Below the pieces are notes generated by a model, which saw only the letters and a program-made list of their open reading frames with translations, was not told where the DNA came from and searched no databases. DNA of 64,000 nucleotides from positions 1 to 64,000 of the forward strand of contig JAFKJY010000044.1 in NCBI GenBank assembly GCA_017305835.1, read 5' to 3'. Source of the DNA: Hyphomicrobiales bacterium. Its GTDB lineage: Bacteria > Pseudomonadota > Alphaproteobacteria > Rhizobiales > Rhizobiaceae. Each line of letters starts with the position of its first letter. The stretch's first letter is position 1. Of this stretch, positions 1 through 9,736 are shown one piece after another. Made by a program: the position numbers and the translations under genes.

Positions 1-1370
1 TCTTCCAGGAGCCGATGACGGCCCTCAACCCGCTGATGCGGATCGGCGACCAGATTTCCGAGGTCATGCGCGTCCACGGCGTCGGCGACCGCCGCGCCAT
101 CCGCGACCGCATGTTCGAGTTGGCCGAGCAGGTCCGCCTGCCCGATCCCGCGACCATCCTGCGCGCCTATCCGATGCAGCTCTCCGGCGGCCAGCGCCAG
201 CGCGTGATGATCGCCATGGCGCTCGCGCTCAAGCCGGCCGTGCTCGTCGCCGACGAGCCGACCACCGCGCTCGACGTGACAACCCAGGCGCAGATCCTCG
301 CGATCATCCGCGAGATGCAGGAGACCTACGGCACCGGCGTGCTGTTCGTGACGCACGATTTCGGCGTCGTCTCCGAGATCGCCGACCGCGTCGTGGTGAT
401 GGAGAAGGGGAAGGCCGTCGAGGAAGGGCTGGCGGCCGACGTGCTCACGCGTCCCGCCCACCCCTACACGCGCCGGCTGATCGCGGCCGTCCCCGCGCTC
501 GCCGCCGACGCCGGGCCGGCGCTGGAAGAACCCCGCCCCGCCGCGCTCGAGGTGAAGGGGCTGTCGAAGCGCTTCGTCCGCCGTTCCGGCCTGTTTTCCC
601 GCCGCACGGTGGTGGAGGCGGTGCGCGGCGTCGACCTGACGGTCGGGCGCGGCGAAATCTTCGGCATCATCGGCGAGTCCGGCTCGGGCAAGTCGACGCT
701 CGGCCGCCTGATCGTGCGGCTCGCCCGGCCCGACAGCGGCGACATCCTCGTCGACGAGGTCAACCTCGCCCGCCTCGACGACCGCGCGCTGCGGCCGCTG
801 CGCCGCAACGTCCAGATGATCTTCCAGGACCCGTTCGGCTCGCTCAACCCGCGCCAGACGATCGGCACGATCCTCGGCACCGTGCTTTCGCTGGGCGGCA
901 GCGATGCAGCCGCAGCCCGGCAGGAAGCCGCCCGCCTGCTCGACCTCGTCGGCCTCGACGCCGGCGCGCTCGACCGCTTCCCGCACGAATTCTCCGGCGG
1001 CCAGCGCCAGCGCATCTCGCTCGCCCGCGCGCTCGCGACCGAGCCGCGCCTGCTGATCGCCGACGAGGCGGTCTCCGCGCTCGACGTCGTCATCCAGGCG
1101 CAGATCCTCGACCTGCTCGCCGATCTGCGCCGCAGGCTCGGCCTCACCGTCCTGTTCATCACCCACGACCTGCGCGTCGCCGGGCGGATCTGCGACCGCG
1201 TCGCGGTGATGCTGCGCGGCGAGATCGTCGAGCAGGGACGCCCCGCCGAGATCTTCGCGGCGCCGCGGCATCCCTACACAGCCAGTCTGATCGCCTCCAT
1301 TCCCGGTTGGGACCCGGAGCGGAGGCGCCAGCCCGTCGAACAACGACAAAGGAAGGAAACAGCCCGATGA
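1..1370 (+). CDS. Peptide-type ABC importer, fused double ATPase (5' truncated by window)
   Basis: ATP hydrolysis for an oligopeptide/dipeptide-type (Dpp/Opp) importer at the inner membrane face. The frame is open from base 3 and enters at the Q-loop (FQEP) of a first nucleotide-binding domain, so the true start lies upstream of the window. Domain 1 shows signature LSGGQRQRV and Walker [14 protein letters not shown]. Domain 2 is complete: Walker [11 protein letters not shown]-loop FQDP, signature FSGGQRQRI and Walker [14 protein letters not shown]. Each domain is followed by the HPYT element typical of DppD/DppF proteins. This is a DppD-DppF fusion, a common arrangement in rhizobia. Its stop overlaps the next start (ATGA, 1367-1370), so the binding protein is translationally coupled. 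The substrate cannot be told from the ATPase. Confidence 0.93.
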   Translation, partial: FQEPMTALNPLMRIGDQISEVMRVHGVGDRRAIRDRMFELAEQVRLPDPATILRAYPMQLSGGQRQRVMIAMALALKPAVLVADEPTTALDVTTQAQILAIIREMQETYGTGVLFVTHDFGVVSEIADRVVVMEKGKAVEEGLAADVLTRPAHPYTRRLIAAVPALAADAGPALEEPRPAALEVKGLSKRFVRRSGLFSRRTVVEAVRGVDLTVGRGEIFGIIGESGSGKSTLGRLIVRLARPDSGDILVDEVNLARLDDRALRPLRRNVQMIFQDPFGSLNPRQTIGTILGTVLSLGGSDAAAARQEAARLLDLVGLDAGALDRFPHEFSGGQRQRISLARALATEPRLLIADEAVSALDVVIQAQILDLLADLRRRLGLTVLFITHDLRVAGRICDRVAVMLRGEIVEQGRPAEIFAAPRHPYTASLIASIPGWDPERRRQPVEQRQRKETAR

Positions 1371-2965
1371 AAGCCTATGTGACGACACGCATGCGCCCCG
1401 CTGTCGCGGGCGTGCTGACGGCGCTCGCCGTCGTCTCTTTCGCCGCTCAGGGCATCGCCGAGCCCAAGCACGGCGGCACGCTCAAGATGGCGATCAACCC
1501 CGAGCCGCCGACGCTCATGGTCGCCGTCAACCCGCAGACGCCGGTGCAGATCGCCGGCAGCAAGATCTACGAGGGCCTGCTCGACTATTCCTTTGACCTG
1601 AAGCCCGAGCCGAGCCTGGCCAAGTCTTGGACGGTCAGCGCCGACGGCCTGACCTACGACTTCACGCTGCAGGACGGCGTCAAATGGAACGACGGCGAGC
1701 CGTTCGGCGCCAACGACGTCGTCTTCTCCTTCAACAAGTTCCTGCAGGAGACCAATGTCGGCGTCCGCAACTACATGGCCAACGTGGAATCGGTGACCGC
1801 CAAGTCGCCCACCGAGGTCTCCTTCAAGTTGAAGTCGCCGAAGCCGGCCTTCCTCTACAGCTTCTCGGCCGAGCAGGCGCCGATCGTCCCCGAGCACGTC
1901 TACAAGGACGAGAAGGATTTTCGCAACAGCGCCAAGAACGACACCCCCGTCGGCACCGGCCCCTTCATGCTCGATGAGTGGAAGCGCGGCGAATACATCA
2001 AGCTCAAGCGCAACCCGAACTACTGGCAGCAGGGCAAGCCCTATCTCGACGCGCTCTACTTTGTCGTGATCCCGGATTCGGCCGCCCGCGCCGCCGCCCT
2101 TGAGAACGGCGACATCGACGTCACCAGCTTCAACGACATCGAGGTCTTCGACATCCCGCGGCTGAAGAAGCTGCCCAACCTGAAGGTCAGCACCGAGGGC
2201 TACGAATACCTGTCGCCGATGATGTGGATCGACGTCAACAACCGGGTCAAGCCGCTGGACGACAAGCGCTTCCGCAAGGCGATGATGTATGCGATCGACC
2301 GCGAATTCATCAAGAACGAGATCTGGAACGGCCTCGGCGAGGTTGCGGTCGGCCCGCTGGCGCGCTCGACCCTGTTCTTCGACAAGACGCTCCAGCCCTA
2401 CCCGTTCGATCCCGCCAAGGCGACGCAGCTCCTCGACGAGATGGGCCTCAAGCCCGACGCCAACGGCGTGCGCGCCACGATCGACATGATGCCGCTGCCC
2501 TATGGCGAGGTGTGGAGCCGCATGGCCGAATACGTCAAGCAGTCGCTCGCCAAGGTCGGCATCGCGGCCAACCTCAAGGGCGCCGACGTCGCCGGCTGGC
2601 GCAAGATGTTCGCCGACTGGGACTACGGCACCACCTTCACCTACGGTTACCAGTATGCCGACCCGGCGGTCCGCATCGGCCGCACCTACACGACCGACAA
2701 CATCAAGCAGGGCGTGCCGTTCAACAATTCGAGCGGCTACTCCAACCCAGAGGTCGACAAGCTGTTCGACGACGGGGCGAAGGAGGCCGATCCGGCCAGG
2801 CGCGCCGAGATCTACTCCAAGATCCAGCACGTCCTCTACGACGACCTGCCCGTGCTCTGGATCATGGAGATGAAGTTCATGACCGTCACCAACGCGCGCG
2901 TGCACGACCTCGTCACCGGCGGGACGGGCGTGGTGAGCAGCTTCGCCGGCGCCTATGTCGACTGA
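1367..2965 (+). CDS. ABC transporter substrate-binding protein, family 5 (peptide/nickel type)
   Basis: Periplasmic binding protein (SBP_bac_5 family) feeding the fused ATPase just upstream; 532 residues is normal for the family. The ATG at 1367 was chosen because it gives a clean N-terminal Sec signal peptide (basic [10 protein letters not shown], hydrophobic AGVLTALAVVSFAA, cleavage near AAQGIAEP) and overlaps the ATPase stop by ATGA. A start 60 bases further upstream would destroy the signal peptide. Family landmarks are GGTLKMAINPEPPTL near residue 35, YEGLLDYSFDLKPEPSLAKSW, VKWNDGEPFGANDV and the later FRKAMMYAIDR segment. The ligand may be a peptide, but members also bind opines, sugars and glutathione. 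The permeases must lie before the window. Confidence 0.93.
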   Translation: MKAYVTTRMRPAVAGVLTALAVVSFAAQGIAEPKHGGTLKMAINPEPPTLMVAVNPQTPVQIAGSKIYEGLLDYSFDLKPEPSLAKSWTVSADGLTYDFTLQDGVKWNDGEPFGANDVVFSFNKFLQETNVGVRNYMANVESVTAKSPTEVSFKLKSPKPAFLYSFSAEQAPIVPEHVYKDEKDFRNSAKNDTPVGTGPFMLDEWKRGEYIKLKRNPNYWQQGKPYLDALYFVVIPDSAARAAALENGDIDVTSFNDIEVFDIPRLKKLPNLKVSTEGYEYLSPMMWIDVNNRVKPLDDKRFRKAMMYAIDREFIKNEIWNGLGEVAVGPLARSTLFFDKTLQPYPFDPAKATQLLDEMGLKPDANGVRATIDMMPLPYGEVWSRMAEYVKQSLAKVGIAANLKGADVAGWRKMFADWDYGTTFTYGYQYADPAVRIGRTYTTDNIKQGVPFNNSSGYSNPEVDKLFDDGAKEADPARRAEIYSKIQHVLYDDLPVLWIMEMKFMTVTNARVHDLVTGGTGVVSSFAGAYVD

Positions 2966-3005
2966 CGCCCGGCCTGGCATGTTTTCCGGAAGAAGGACTG
3001 GAACG

Positions 3006-3596
3006 ATGCGGTTTGCAACTCTAGGCCCGGCGGGCAGCAACCACGAGAAGGCGACGAGGACATATCTGCGCTTTCACGGCCTGACGGATGCCGAGCTGTC
3101 CTATTTCGAGACCTACAGCCAGGCGCTGGACATGCTGCGCGGCGGCGACGTCGACTTCTTCACCCAGGTCTGCGCCCATCCCGAGGTGGCGATCACGATC
3201 GAGAAGTTCCACCGCGACGTCTTCGTGGTGGACTCCTTCATCGCCCCCACCCGGCCGATGGGCGTGGTCACCCGGCGCGACGTCGGCGAGCCGAAGTCGC
3301 TCGGCTACATGATCGCCACCGCCGGCTATTTCGACCGGAGCCGCTGGTCGACCATCGTGACCGAGATCTCCAACGGGGCGGTGGCCGAGGGGCTCCTTGC
3401 CGGCAAGTACGATTCCGGCTTCACGACGACCGAGCTGGTCGAGCGGCACCCCGACAGGTTCCGCATCGACGAATATATCGGCGAGGTCGACGTCTGCTGG
3501 CTCGTCTACGGCCGCGAGCGGGTGCGCAAGGGAGAGATCACCGCCTGGCGCGATGCTCCCGTGCGCAGGCTGCTCGACGCCGGCAGGCCGGCCTGA
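3006..3596 (+). CDS. Orphan prephenate-dehydratase-like domain protein
   Basis: A 196-residue protein opening with FATLGPAGSNHEKATRTYL, the glycine-rich start typical of prephenate dehydratase (PheA PDT) domains, which have a type 2 periplasmic-binding fold. The ATG at 3006 has AAGGA at 2993-2997 and removes a meaningless N-terminal extension. It has only one PDT-like domain, no ACT regulatory domain and no chorismate mutase. I do not see the conserved TRF catalytic motif of true dehydratases. It is therefore probably not a phenylalanine enzyme. It could be a BacA-like decarboxylase or a small-molecule-binding protein. It follows the peptide-type binding protein by 40 bases and probably shares its transcript. 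The fold call is fairly safe; the function is unknown. Confidence 0.7.
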   Translation: MRFATLGPAGSNHEKATRTYLRFHGLTDAELSYFETYSQALDMLRGGDVDFFTQVCAHPEVAITIEKFHRDVFVVDSFIAPTRPMGVVTRRDVGEPKSLGYMIATAGYFDRSRWSTIVTEISNGAVAEGLLAGKYDSGFTTTELVERHPDRFRIDEYIGEVDVCWLVYGRERVRKGEITAWRDAPVRRLLDAGRPA

Positions 3597-3604
3597 CGCC
3601 CGCA

Positions 3605-3629
3605 GCCGCCGTGCATATCGCGCGGCGGC
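3605..3629. terminator. Hairpin between convergent genes
   Basis: A perfect 7-bp stem (GCCGCCG at 3605-3611 with CGGCGGC at 3623-3629) and an 11-nt loop lie between the convergent stops at 3596 and 3657. There is no clear T-run, so this is a weak bidirectional terminator candidate inferred from position. Confidence 0.4.
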
Positions 3630-3656
3630 CGCCTGAACACCCTTTATGTGAAATCC

Positions 3657-5108
3657 CTATACGAGCAGCGGCCAGGGCCGCGCGGCCTCGTAGGCCGCGG
3701 CGAGAGCGAACAACCGCTCCTCGTCATGGTGCCGCGCCACGACCTGCATCCCGATCGGTAGCCCGTCCAGGAGCCCGGCCGGCAGCGACACCGCCGGATT
3801 GCCGGTCAGGTTGAACGGATAGGTGTAGGACGCCCAGCAGACGAGATCGTCGGCCCGGTAGCCTTCCGGCGCCGTCCGCTCGGCCGGGAAGGCCACGACC
3901 GGCAGCGTCGGCGTGACGAGGAAGTCGAAGCGCTCGAACAGCGCCCGCGCCGCCTCGCGCAGGCCGAAGCGCCGCAGCGCGAGCTTCCGGTGCGCCAGCA
4001 GACCGCGCCCCAGGCAGCTCTCCAGCTTGGCGGCGACGTCCACGTCTAGCTCCGCCCATGCCTGCGGCGGCAGGTCCTGGAGCTTCGCCGCGACGTCGGT
4101 GTAGAACTCGCTTTCCCAGATCCCGGCCGGGTCGTCGAACAGCGCCTCGACCGGCGTCACCTCGCAGCCGAGGCCTTCCAGCGTCTTGGCTCCCTCCTCC
4201 ACCAGCCGCAGCACCCCGGCGGTCGGGCGCGCATAGCCCAGCGTCGCGGAGAAGGCGACGCGGGCGCGGTCCGGCGGCCGCTCGCAGGCGGCGAGGGCCG
4301 ACGTCGCCGGTAGCGGCACCGCGAACGGGTCGCGGGCGTCGAAGCCCGAGATCGAATCGAGCACCAGCGCGGCGTCGCGCACGTTGCGCGCCAGCACGCC
4401 GACATGGGCGAGCGTCGGCGTCGCCGACACGGGATGGACCGGCACGCGGCCGAAGGTCGCCTTGAAGCCGACGAGGCCGGTCAGCGCGGCGGGAATGCGA
4501 ACCGAGCCGCCGCCGTCGGTGCCGAGCGCCACCGGTGCCAGCCCCGCCGCTACGGCCGCCGCGGCGCCCGCGCTCGACCCGCCCGGCGTCAGCGTCGGGT
4601 TCCACGGGTTGCGCGTGACGCCGGTCAGCGGGCTGTAGCCGGTCGCCTTGCAGCCGAGTTCGCTGGTGGTCGTCTTGCCGAACAGGATCGCGCCGTCGCC
4701 GAGCATCCGCTCGACCGACGGCGCATCCGCGCCCGGCTGGCTGTCGCGGAACGGCCGCGAGCCGAACGCCGTCGCATAGTCCTTGGTCGCGATCAGGTCC
4801 TTGACCGGGATCGGCACCGCGCACAGGGGACCCGCAGCGTCCCCTCCGTCCAGCCGCTCCTGCAGGCGCCGCGCCTGCGCCTGCACATGGCCGGGGTCGA
4901 GCGCTGCGAAGCAGTTGAGCTGCGCGCCGGCCGCCGCCGCGTCGTCCAGCAGGGCGCCGGCCAGTTCCTCGACGCCCAGCTCGCGCCGCGCCGTCATGCG
5001 CGCAATGTCGCGCGCCGAAAGCCGCGCCGCGAAGCTGCGCCCGCGCACGCTCGTGTCGATGGAAATCGGGTTTCCGCCCGCCCCGGTTCCGGTCCGCCCA
5101 GTCCGCAT
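3657..5108 (-). CDS. Amidase signature family hydrolase
   Basis: Cytoplasmic amidase hydrolysing a carboxamide or ureido bond through a Ser-cisSer-Lys triad. Visible elements are PIPVKDLIATKDYATAFGS (catalytic Lys), the GGSSAGAAAAVAAGLAPVALG signature loop, and GTDGGGSVRIPAALTGLVGF carrying the Ser residues. It has 483 residues, normal for the family. The ATG at 5108 was chosen because an open frame further upstream runs across the divergent promoter and has no family match. It is divergent from the Crp-type regulator at 5226, with a 14-bp palindrome between them. Related to, but clearly distinct from, the second amidase at 30646-32031. The substrate is not evident; the neighbouring peptide-type transporter suggests a peptide- or amide-derived compound. 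Confidence 0.9.
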   Translation of the reverse strand: MRTGRTGTGAGGNPISIDTSVRGRSFAARLSARDIARMTARRELGVEELAGALLDDAAAAGAQLNCFAALDPGHVQAQARRLQERLDGGDAAGPLCAVPIPVKDLIATKDYATAFGSRPFRDSQPGADAPSVERMLGDGAILFGKTTTSELGCKATGYSPLTGVTRNPWNPTLTPGGSSAGAAAAVAAGLAPVALGTDGGGSVRIPAALTGLVGFKATFGRVPVHPVSATPTLAHVGVLARNVRDAALVLDSISGFDARDPFAVPLPATSALAACERPPDRARVAFSATLGYARPTAGVLRLVEEGAKTLEGLGCEVTPVEALFDDPAGIWESEFYTDVAAKLQDLPPQAWAELDVDVAAKLESCLGRGLLAHRKLALRRFGLREAARALFERFDFLVTPTLPVVAFPAERTAPEGYRADDLVCWASYTYPFNLTGNPAVSLPAGLLDGLPIGMQVVARHHDEERLFALAAAYEAARPWPLLV

Positions 5109-5142
5109 GGCCGAGCCTAGCGCCGCGGCGTCGCGCCGGCCG

Positions 5143-5156
5143 GTATCATCTGATAC
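5143..5156. promoter_or_regulatory. Palindromic candidate operator in the amidase / Crp-type divergent promoter
   Basis: GTATCA-tc-TGATAC, a 6+6 perfect inverted repeat with a 2-base centre, lies in the 117-base divergent region between amidase and regulator. Placement suggests a site controlling one or both genes. It is not the Fnr/Crp consensus, so the binding factor is inferred only from proximity. Confidence 0.4.
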
Positions 5157-5225
5157 ATATCGGCGGGCCGTGCCCTGCGATCGGAAGCGGAACGGGCGCC
5201 GGACGAGGGCGAGGAGGTTTTTCGG

Positions 5226-5885
5226 GTGGCCAGGCACGTCTCCCCGACATGGTCGATCGCATCGCCGCTGATCCGCACCTGGCGCGAGATCGCGCCAGCC
5301 GGCCGCACGATCACGCTGCCGGCCGGCGTCCAGCTCTACGCGCAGGAGGAGATCTCCAGGAACTTCTACCTGATCGAGAAGGGCGCGATCCAGGCGACCT
5401 ACTACCATCCCGACGGCGCGGTGCTGGTGCTGGAGATCATGGGGCCGGGCTCGCTCTTCGGCGAGGGATCGGCCTTCGACATGCAGCCGCGCCAGATCAC
5501 CGCCGAGACGCTGTCGCAGGTCCGTGCCATCGAGTTCAACGCGGACGAGGTGGCGCAGGCCATGGGCTCCGATCCGCGCATCGGCCTGACGCTGATCAGG
5601 ATCATGAGCTCCAAGCAGCGCTCGCTGATCCCAAAGCTCGCCATGACGGCGAAGCGCTCGCACGAGGCTTCCCTGCTCAACCTCCTGCTGCGCTTCGTCA
5701 GCTATGGCGAGCTGTCGATCCAGCTCACCCATGCGCAGATGGCCGAGATCATCGGCGCGTCGCGCATCACCGTGACGCGGACGCTCGCCCGCCTGCGCCG
5801 GGACGGCCTCGTCGTGCCCGGCAACGGCGTCGTCACCGTGGTCTCCAGGCGCCGCCTCGCCGACCGGCTCGACCAGCTCCCCTGA
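5226..5885 (+). CDS. Crp/Fnr-family transcriptional regulator
   Basis: DNA-binding regulator of 219 residues. The N-terminal half is a cyclic-nucleotide-type beta-roll (LPAGVQLYAQEE, FYLIEKGAIQATYYHPDG, GPGSLFGEGSAF), followed by a dimerisation helix and a C-terminal winged helix (LTHAQMAEIIGASRITVTRTLARL). The start is GTG at 5226, supported by a strong AGGAGG at 5212-5217 with 8-base spacing. No N-terminal cysteine cluster is present, so it is not a canonical oxygen-sensing Fnr. The effector is unknown. It is transcribed away from the amidase and is the likely regulator of that gene and of itself. Confidence 0.9.
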   Translation: MARHVSPTWSIASPLIRTWREIAPAGRTITLPAGVQLYAQEEISRNFYLIEKGAIQATYYHPDGAVLVLEIMGPGSLFGEGSAFDMQPRQITAETLSQVRAIEFNADEVAQAMGSDPRIGLTLIRIMSSKQRSLIPKLAMTAKRSHEASLLNLLLRFVSYGELSIQLTHAQMAEIIGASRITVTRTLARLRRDGLVVPGNGVVTVVSRRRLADRLDQLP

Positions 5886-5966
5886 CGCCGAGCGCGTCAT
5901 ATTTGTCGCATGGTCCCTTTCGCGATAAAGTGGTATTCACAATCTATCTTTTTGGAGATAGCTGCC

Positions 5967-6122
5967 ATGGCGACCGGCGAAGGCAACGGGCGGGAACGGA
6001 CGATCCTTTCGGGCGACCGCGCCAGCGGTCGAGATTCTGAAGGCAGCAGCCTCGTGCCGATGCTGGTCGCGGGCCTCGTGCTGATCCTGATCGGCGCGGT
6101 CGTGATCATGGCCTTCGTCTAG
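5967..6122 (+). CDS. Small single-pass membrane protein, unknown function
   Basis: A 51-residue hypothetical protein. A polar, charged N-terminal part (MATGEGNGRERTILSGDR...) is followed by one hydrophobic helix of about 20 residues (LVPMLVAGLVLILIGAVVIM) ending at the C-terminus, the layout of a tail-anchored small protein. The ATG at 5967 is favoured by GGAGA at 5954-5958; an alternative in-frame ATG lies at 5910. A loose promoter-like pair (TTGTCG at 5903, TAAAGT at 5926, 17 bases apart) precedes it. No family is recognised. Its location directly after the Crp-type gene may be incidental. Confidence 0.55.
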   Translation: MATGEGNGRERTILSGDRASGRDSEGSSLVPMLVAGLVLILIGAVVIMAFV

Positions 6123-6149
6123 AAGCGACGCACGCGCGCCGGCAACGGC

Positions 6150-6878
6150 CTACAGGTCGTTGCTCTGCGGCAGGATGACGAGGTCGCGCACGGTGACGTT
6201 GCGCGGCCGCGTCAGCATGAACAGCACCGCCTCGGCCACCTCGACCGGCTCCATCAGCCCGCCGGCGGCGAGCTCGGCCTCCAGCTTGTCCTTCGGCCAG
6301 TCCTTGATCAGCGCCGTCACCACCGGCCCCGGCAGCACCGCGCCGACGCGGATCCTGTGCTTCGCCACCTGCCTCCGCACCGTGTGCACGAAGGCCTGCA
6401 CCGCATGCTTGGAGGCGGTGTAGATCGGCTCGTGCACGACCGGCACCACGCCGGCGATCGAGCTGGTCACCACGATGTCGCCGGTCCTGCGCGAGACCAT
6501 GTGCGGCAGCACGGCATGCACGGTGCGGAACACGGCGTTGATGTTGAGGTTCAGCATGCGGTCCCATGCGTCGGGATCGCCGTCGACGACCTCGCCGCCG
6601 ACATAGGCGCCGGCATTCGCATGCAGGATGTCGAGCTGGCCCGCCTCGGCGAGGATGGCCGGCATCATCCCCGCCACGCTTTTCGGGTCGGTGACGTCGA
6701 CGACGAGCGGGATCGCATCGGCCCCGAGGTCGCGGCAGGCCTCGCGCAGCGCACCCTCCGCCCTGTCGACGAGCACGACGCGGGCGCCGGCGCCGATCAG
6801 CGACCTGGCGCATTCGAGGCCGATCCCCGATGCCGCGCCCGTGATCGCCGCGACCTTGCCCGCAATGTCCACACCCAT
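6150..6878 (-). CDS. SDR oxidoreductase, ribitol 2-dehydrogenase-like
   Basis: NAD(P)-dependent short-chain dehydrogenase of 242 residues, last gene of the polyol operon. Motifs: TGAASGIG cofactor loop near residue 15, HANAG, SSIAG with catalytic Ser, and YTASKHA with catalytic Tyr/Lys. The C-terminal [15 protein letters not shown] and the overall sequence resemble rhizobial ribitol dehydrogenases, which oxidise ribitol to D-ribulose. This fits the FGGY kinase in the same operon, which would phosphorylate the ketose. The ATG at 6878 is preferred over a TTG at 6884 because GAGGGGAG sits 7 bases before it. Family certain; ribitol specificity is inference from similarity and context. Confidence 0.87.
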   Translation of the reverse strand: MGVDIAGKVAAITGAASGIGLECARSLIGAGARVVLVDRAEGALREACRDLGADAIPLVVDVTDPKSVAGMMPAILAEAGQLDILHANAGAYVGGEVVDGDPDAWDRMLNLNINAVFRTVHAVLPHMVSRRTGDIVVTSSIAGVVPVVHEPIYTASKHAVQAFVHTVRRQVAKHRIRVGAVLPGPVVTALIKDWPKDKLEAELAAGGLMEPVEVAEAVLFMLTRPRNVTVRDLVILPQSNDL

Positions 6879-6909
6879 CGTCAAACTCCCCTCGTGAAAC
6901 GCGCCCGCA

Positions 6910-7965
<1,056 letters not shown>

Positions 7966-7967
7966 CT

Positions 7968-9587
7968 TCAAGCCTCCGTTGTGCCGGCGTCGCGGATCGC
8001 CCGCGCGGCTTGTTGCAGCGTCTCGAACGCTGCGAAGCGTCGCTCATGCGCCGCCGCGATCTCGCCGCCGGCCGGCTGGAACACGTCCGCCCCGCCTGTC
8101 ATCGCCGCCATCGCCTCCGTCAGGCTGGCGAAGGCGCCGCTCGCGGTCGCGCCGAGCATGGCGGCCCCGAGCAGCACCGGCTCCGCCTGATGCGCCACCG
8201 CCACCGGCACGCCGGTGCAGTCGGCGAGCAACTGGCGCACAAGCGGATGCCGTCCGGCCCCGCCGCTGAGCGCGATCGTCTCGATCGCCGCGCCCCGCGC
8301 GCGGCTCGCCGCGATGATCTGGCGCAGGCCGTAGCCGAGGCCGAGCAGGCCGGCGACGTAGAGCGACACGAGGCTGTCGATGCCGCGCTCCATGCCGAGC
8401 CCGGCGATCGCCGCCCGCGCCTCGGGGTCGGCATGCGGCGAGCGGTTGCCGAGGAAGTCCGGCACGACGACGAGCCGGCCGGCGAGGTGCACGGCCTCCG
8501 ACGTCGATTGCGCCGCGGACGCCGCCCGCTCGGCCAGGAAGTCCGGCAGCGACATGCCCTTGCGCGTCGCCTGCGCCGTCGCCTCCGGCGCGGCCGGGTG
8601 CAGCACCACGACCTGGTCGATCGCCGCGCCCGCGCTCGACTGGCCGCCCTCGCTGAGCCAGAGCCCCGGCACCATCGCCGAGTGATAAGGGCCCCACACG
8701 CCGGGGATGAACACCGGCTCGGCGCTGCTCGCCATGGTGCAGGCCGAGGTGCCGAGCACATAGGCCATGGACGTCGTCGCCGCGCCGCCCACCGTGCCCA
8801 CCCCGCCGGCATGCGCGTCGATCAGGCCCGCGCCGACGGCGGTGCCCGGCCGCAGCCCCAGCTCGCCGGCCGCCTGCGCCGTCAGCCCGCGCCCCAGCGC
8901 CTGCCCGGCCGGCACGATCTCGGTGCCGATGCGGGCAAAGCCCTGGTCGGCGAGGTCGCCCAGGCCGACCTGCCGGAAATAGCTCTCGTCCCACTTTCCT
9001 TCATGGGCCATGTAGGTCCACTTGCAGGTCACCGTGCAGGTCGAGCGCGCGAGGCTGCCGGTCGCCCGCCAGGTCAGGAAGTCGGCGAGGTCGAGGAACT
9101 GCCAGGCCGCCTTGTAGGTCGCCGGCAGGTTCTGCTTCAGCCACAGCAGCTTCGGCGTCTCCATCTCCGGCGAGATCGCGCCGCCGACATAGTCGAGCAC
9201 GCGGTGGCCCATGCCGTTGATGCGGCTCGCCTGTGCGGTGGCGCGATGGTCCATCCAGACGATGATGTTGCGGCGGTCGTCGCCGTGCCGGCCGACGGCG
9301 AGCGGCCGCCCCTGCGGGCCGAGCACCACCAGCGAGCAAGTAGCGTCGAAGCCGATGCCGGCGATCGCCTCGGCGCCGACGCCGGCCGACGCCACCGCCT
9401 CGCGCACGGCGGCGCACACCGCCCCCCAGATGTCGTCGCTCGACTGCTCGGCGATGTCGGCGCCGTCGCGGTAGAGCGCGATGTCGCGCTTGGCGCTGGC
9501 GAGCAGCGCGCCGCCCCGGTCGAACACGCCCGCCCGGGCGCTGCCCGTGCCGACGTCCACCCCGATGAAATGGTCCTTGCTCACCAT
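7968..9587 (-). CDS. FGGY-family carbohydrate kinase, probable D-ribulokinase type
   Basis: Phosphorylates a ketose or polyol with ATP in the cytoplasm. 539 residues, close to the usual length of the ribulokinase branch. The N-terminal FGGY domain starts [17 protein letters not shown] (phosphate loop), followed by [10 protein letters not shown] and [10 protein letters not shown]. The C-terminal domain carries the ATP-site stretch [17 protein letters not shown]. The partner SDR resembles ribitol dehydrogenase, so the product D-ribulose is the expected substrate, giving D-ribulose 5-phosphate for the pentose phosphate pathway. Xylulose or another ketose remains possible. It sits between the FAD oxidoreductase and the ATPase gene. 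Confidence 0.9.
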   Translation of the reverse strand: MVSKDHFIGVDVGTGSARAGVFDRGGALLASAKRDIALYRDGADIAEQSSDDIWGAVCAAVREAVASAGVGAEAIAGIGFDATCSLVVLGPQGRPLAVGRHGDDRRNIIVWMDHRATAQASRINGMGHRVLDYVGGAISPEMETPKLLWLKQNLPATYKAAWQFLDLADFLTWRATGSLARSTCTVTCKWTYMAHEGKWDESYFRQVGLGDLADQGFARIGTEIVPAGQALGRGLTAQAAGELGLRPGTAVGAGLIDAHAGGVGTVGGAATTSMAYVLGTSACTMASSAEPVFIPGVWGPYHSAMVPGLWLSEGGQSSAGAAIDQVVVLHPAAPEATAQATRKGMSLPDFLAERAASAAQSTSEAVHLAGRLVVVPDFLGNRSPHADPEARAAIAGLGMERGIDSLVSLYVAGLLGLGYGLRQIIAASRARGAAIETIALSGGAGRHPLVRQLLADCTGVPVAVAHQAEPVLLGAAMLGATASGAFASLTEAMAAMTGGADVFQPAGGEIAAAHERRFAAFETLQQAARAIRDAGTTEA

Positions 9588-9606
9588 CCCGCTCCCGTAT
9601 GCGGCC

Positions 9607-9701
9607 TACCCCCACCCCCTACCCCTCCCCACAAGGGGGAGCGGGGCATCAACGTCTCGGAATCCCCTCCCCATTGTGGGGAAGGGCAAGGGGTGGGGGT
9701 A
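9607..9701. repeat. C/G-rich inverted-repeat element between kinase and FAD oxidoreductase
   Basis: Two 34-base arms, 9607-9640 and 9668-9701, are inverted copies matching at 30 of 34 positions, separated by 27 bases. Each arm also contains a small internal hairpin (CCCC...ACAA...GGGG). The composition and form resemble the dispersed intergenic palindromic elements of Rhizobiales genomes. It fills most of the gap between two genes of one operon and would form a long hairpin in the transcript, so it may act as an mRNA-processing or attenuation site. Confidence 0.7.
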
Positions 9702-9736
9702 AGACGGCGAAAACGCATACGTGGTGGCACCTCGCC

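Noticed and set aside
1274..3040. A 588-codon minus-strand frame opposite the peptide-binding protein
   Set aside because: Rich in valine, glycine, histidine and aspartate with no domain; the + strand gene has a signal peptide and family motifs.
5143..5156. Fnr/FixK box
   Set aside because: The half-sites are in the wrong order for TTGATnnnnATCAA; listed only as an unassigned palindrome.
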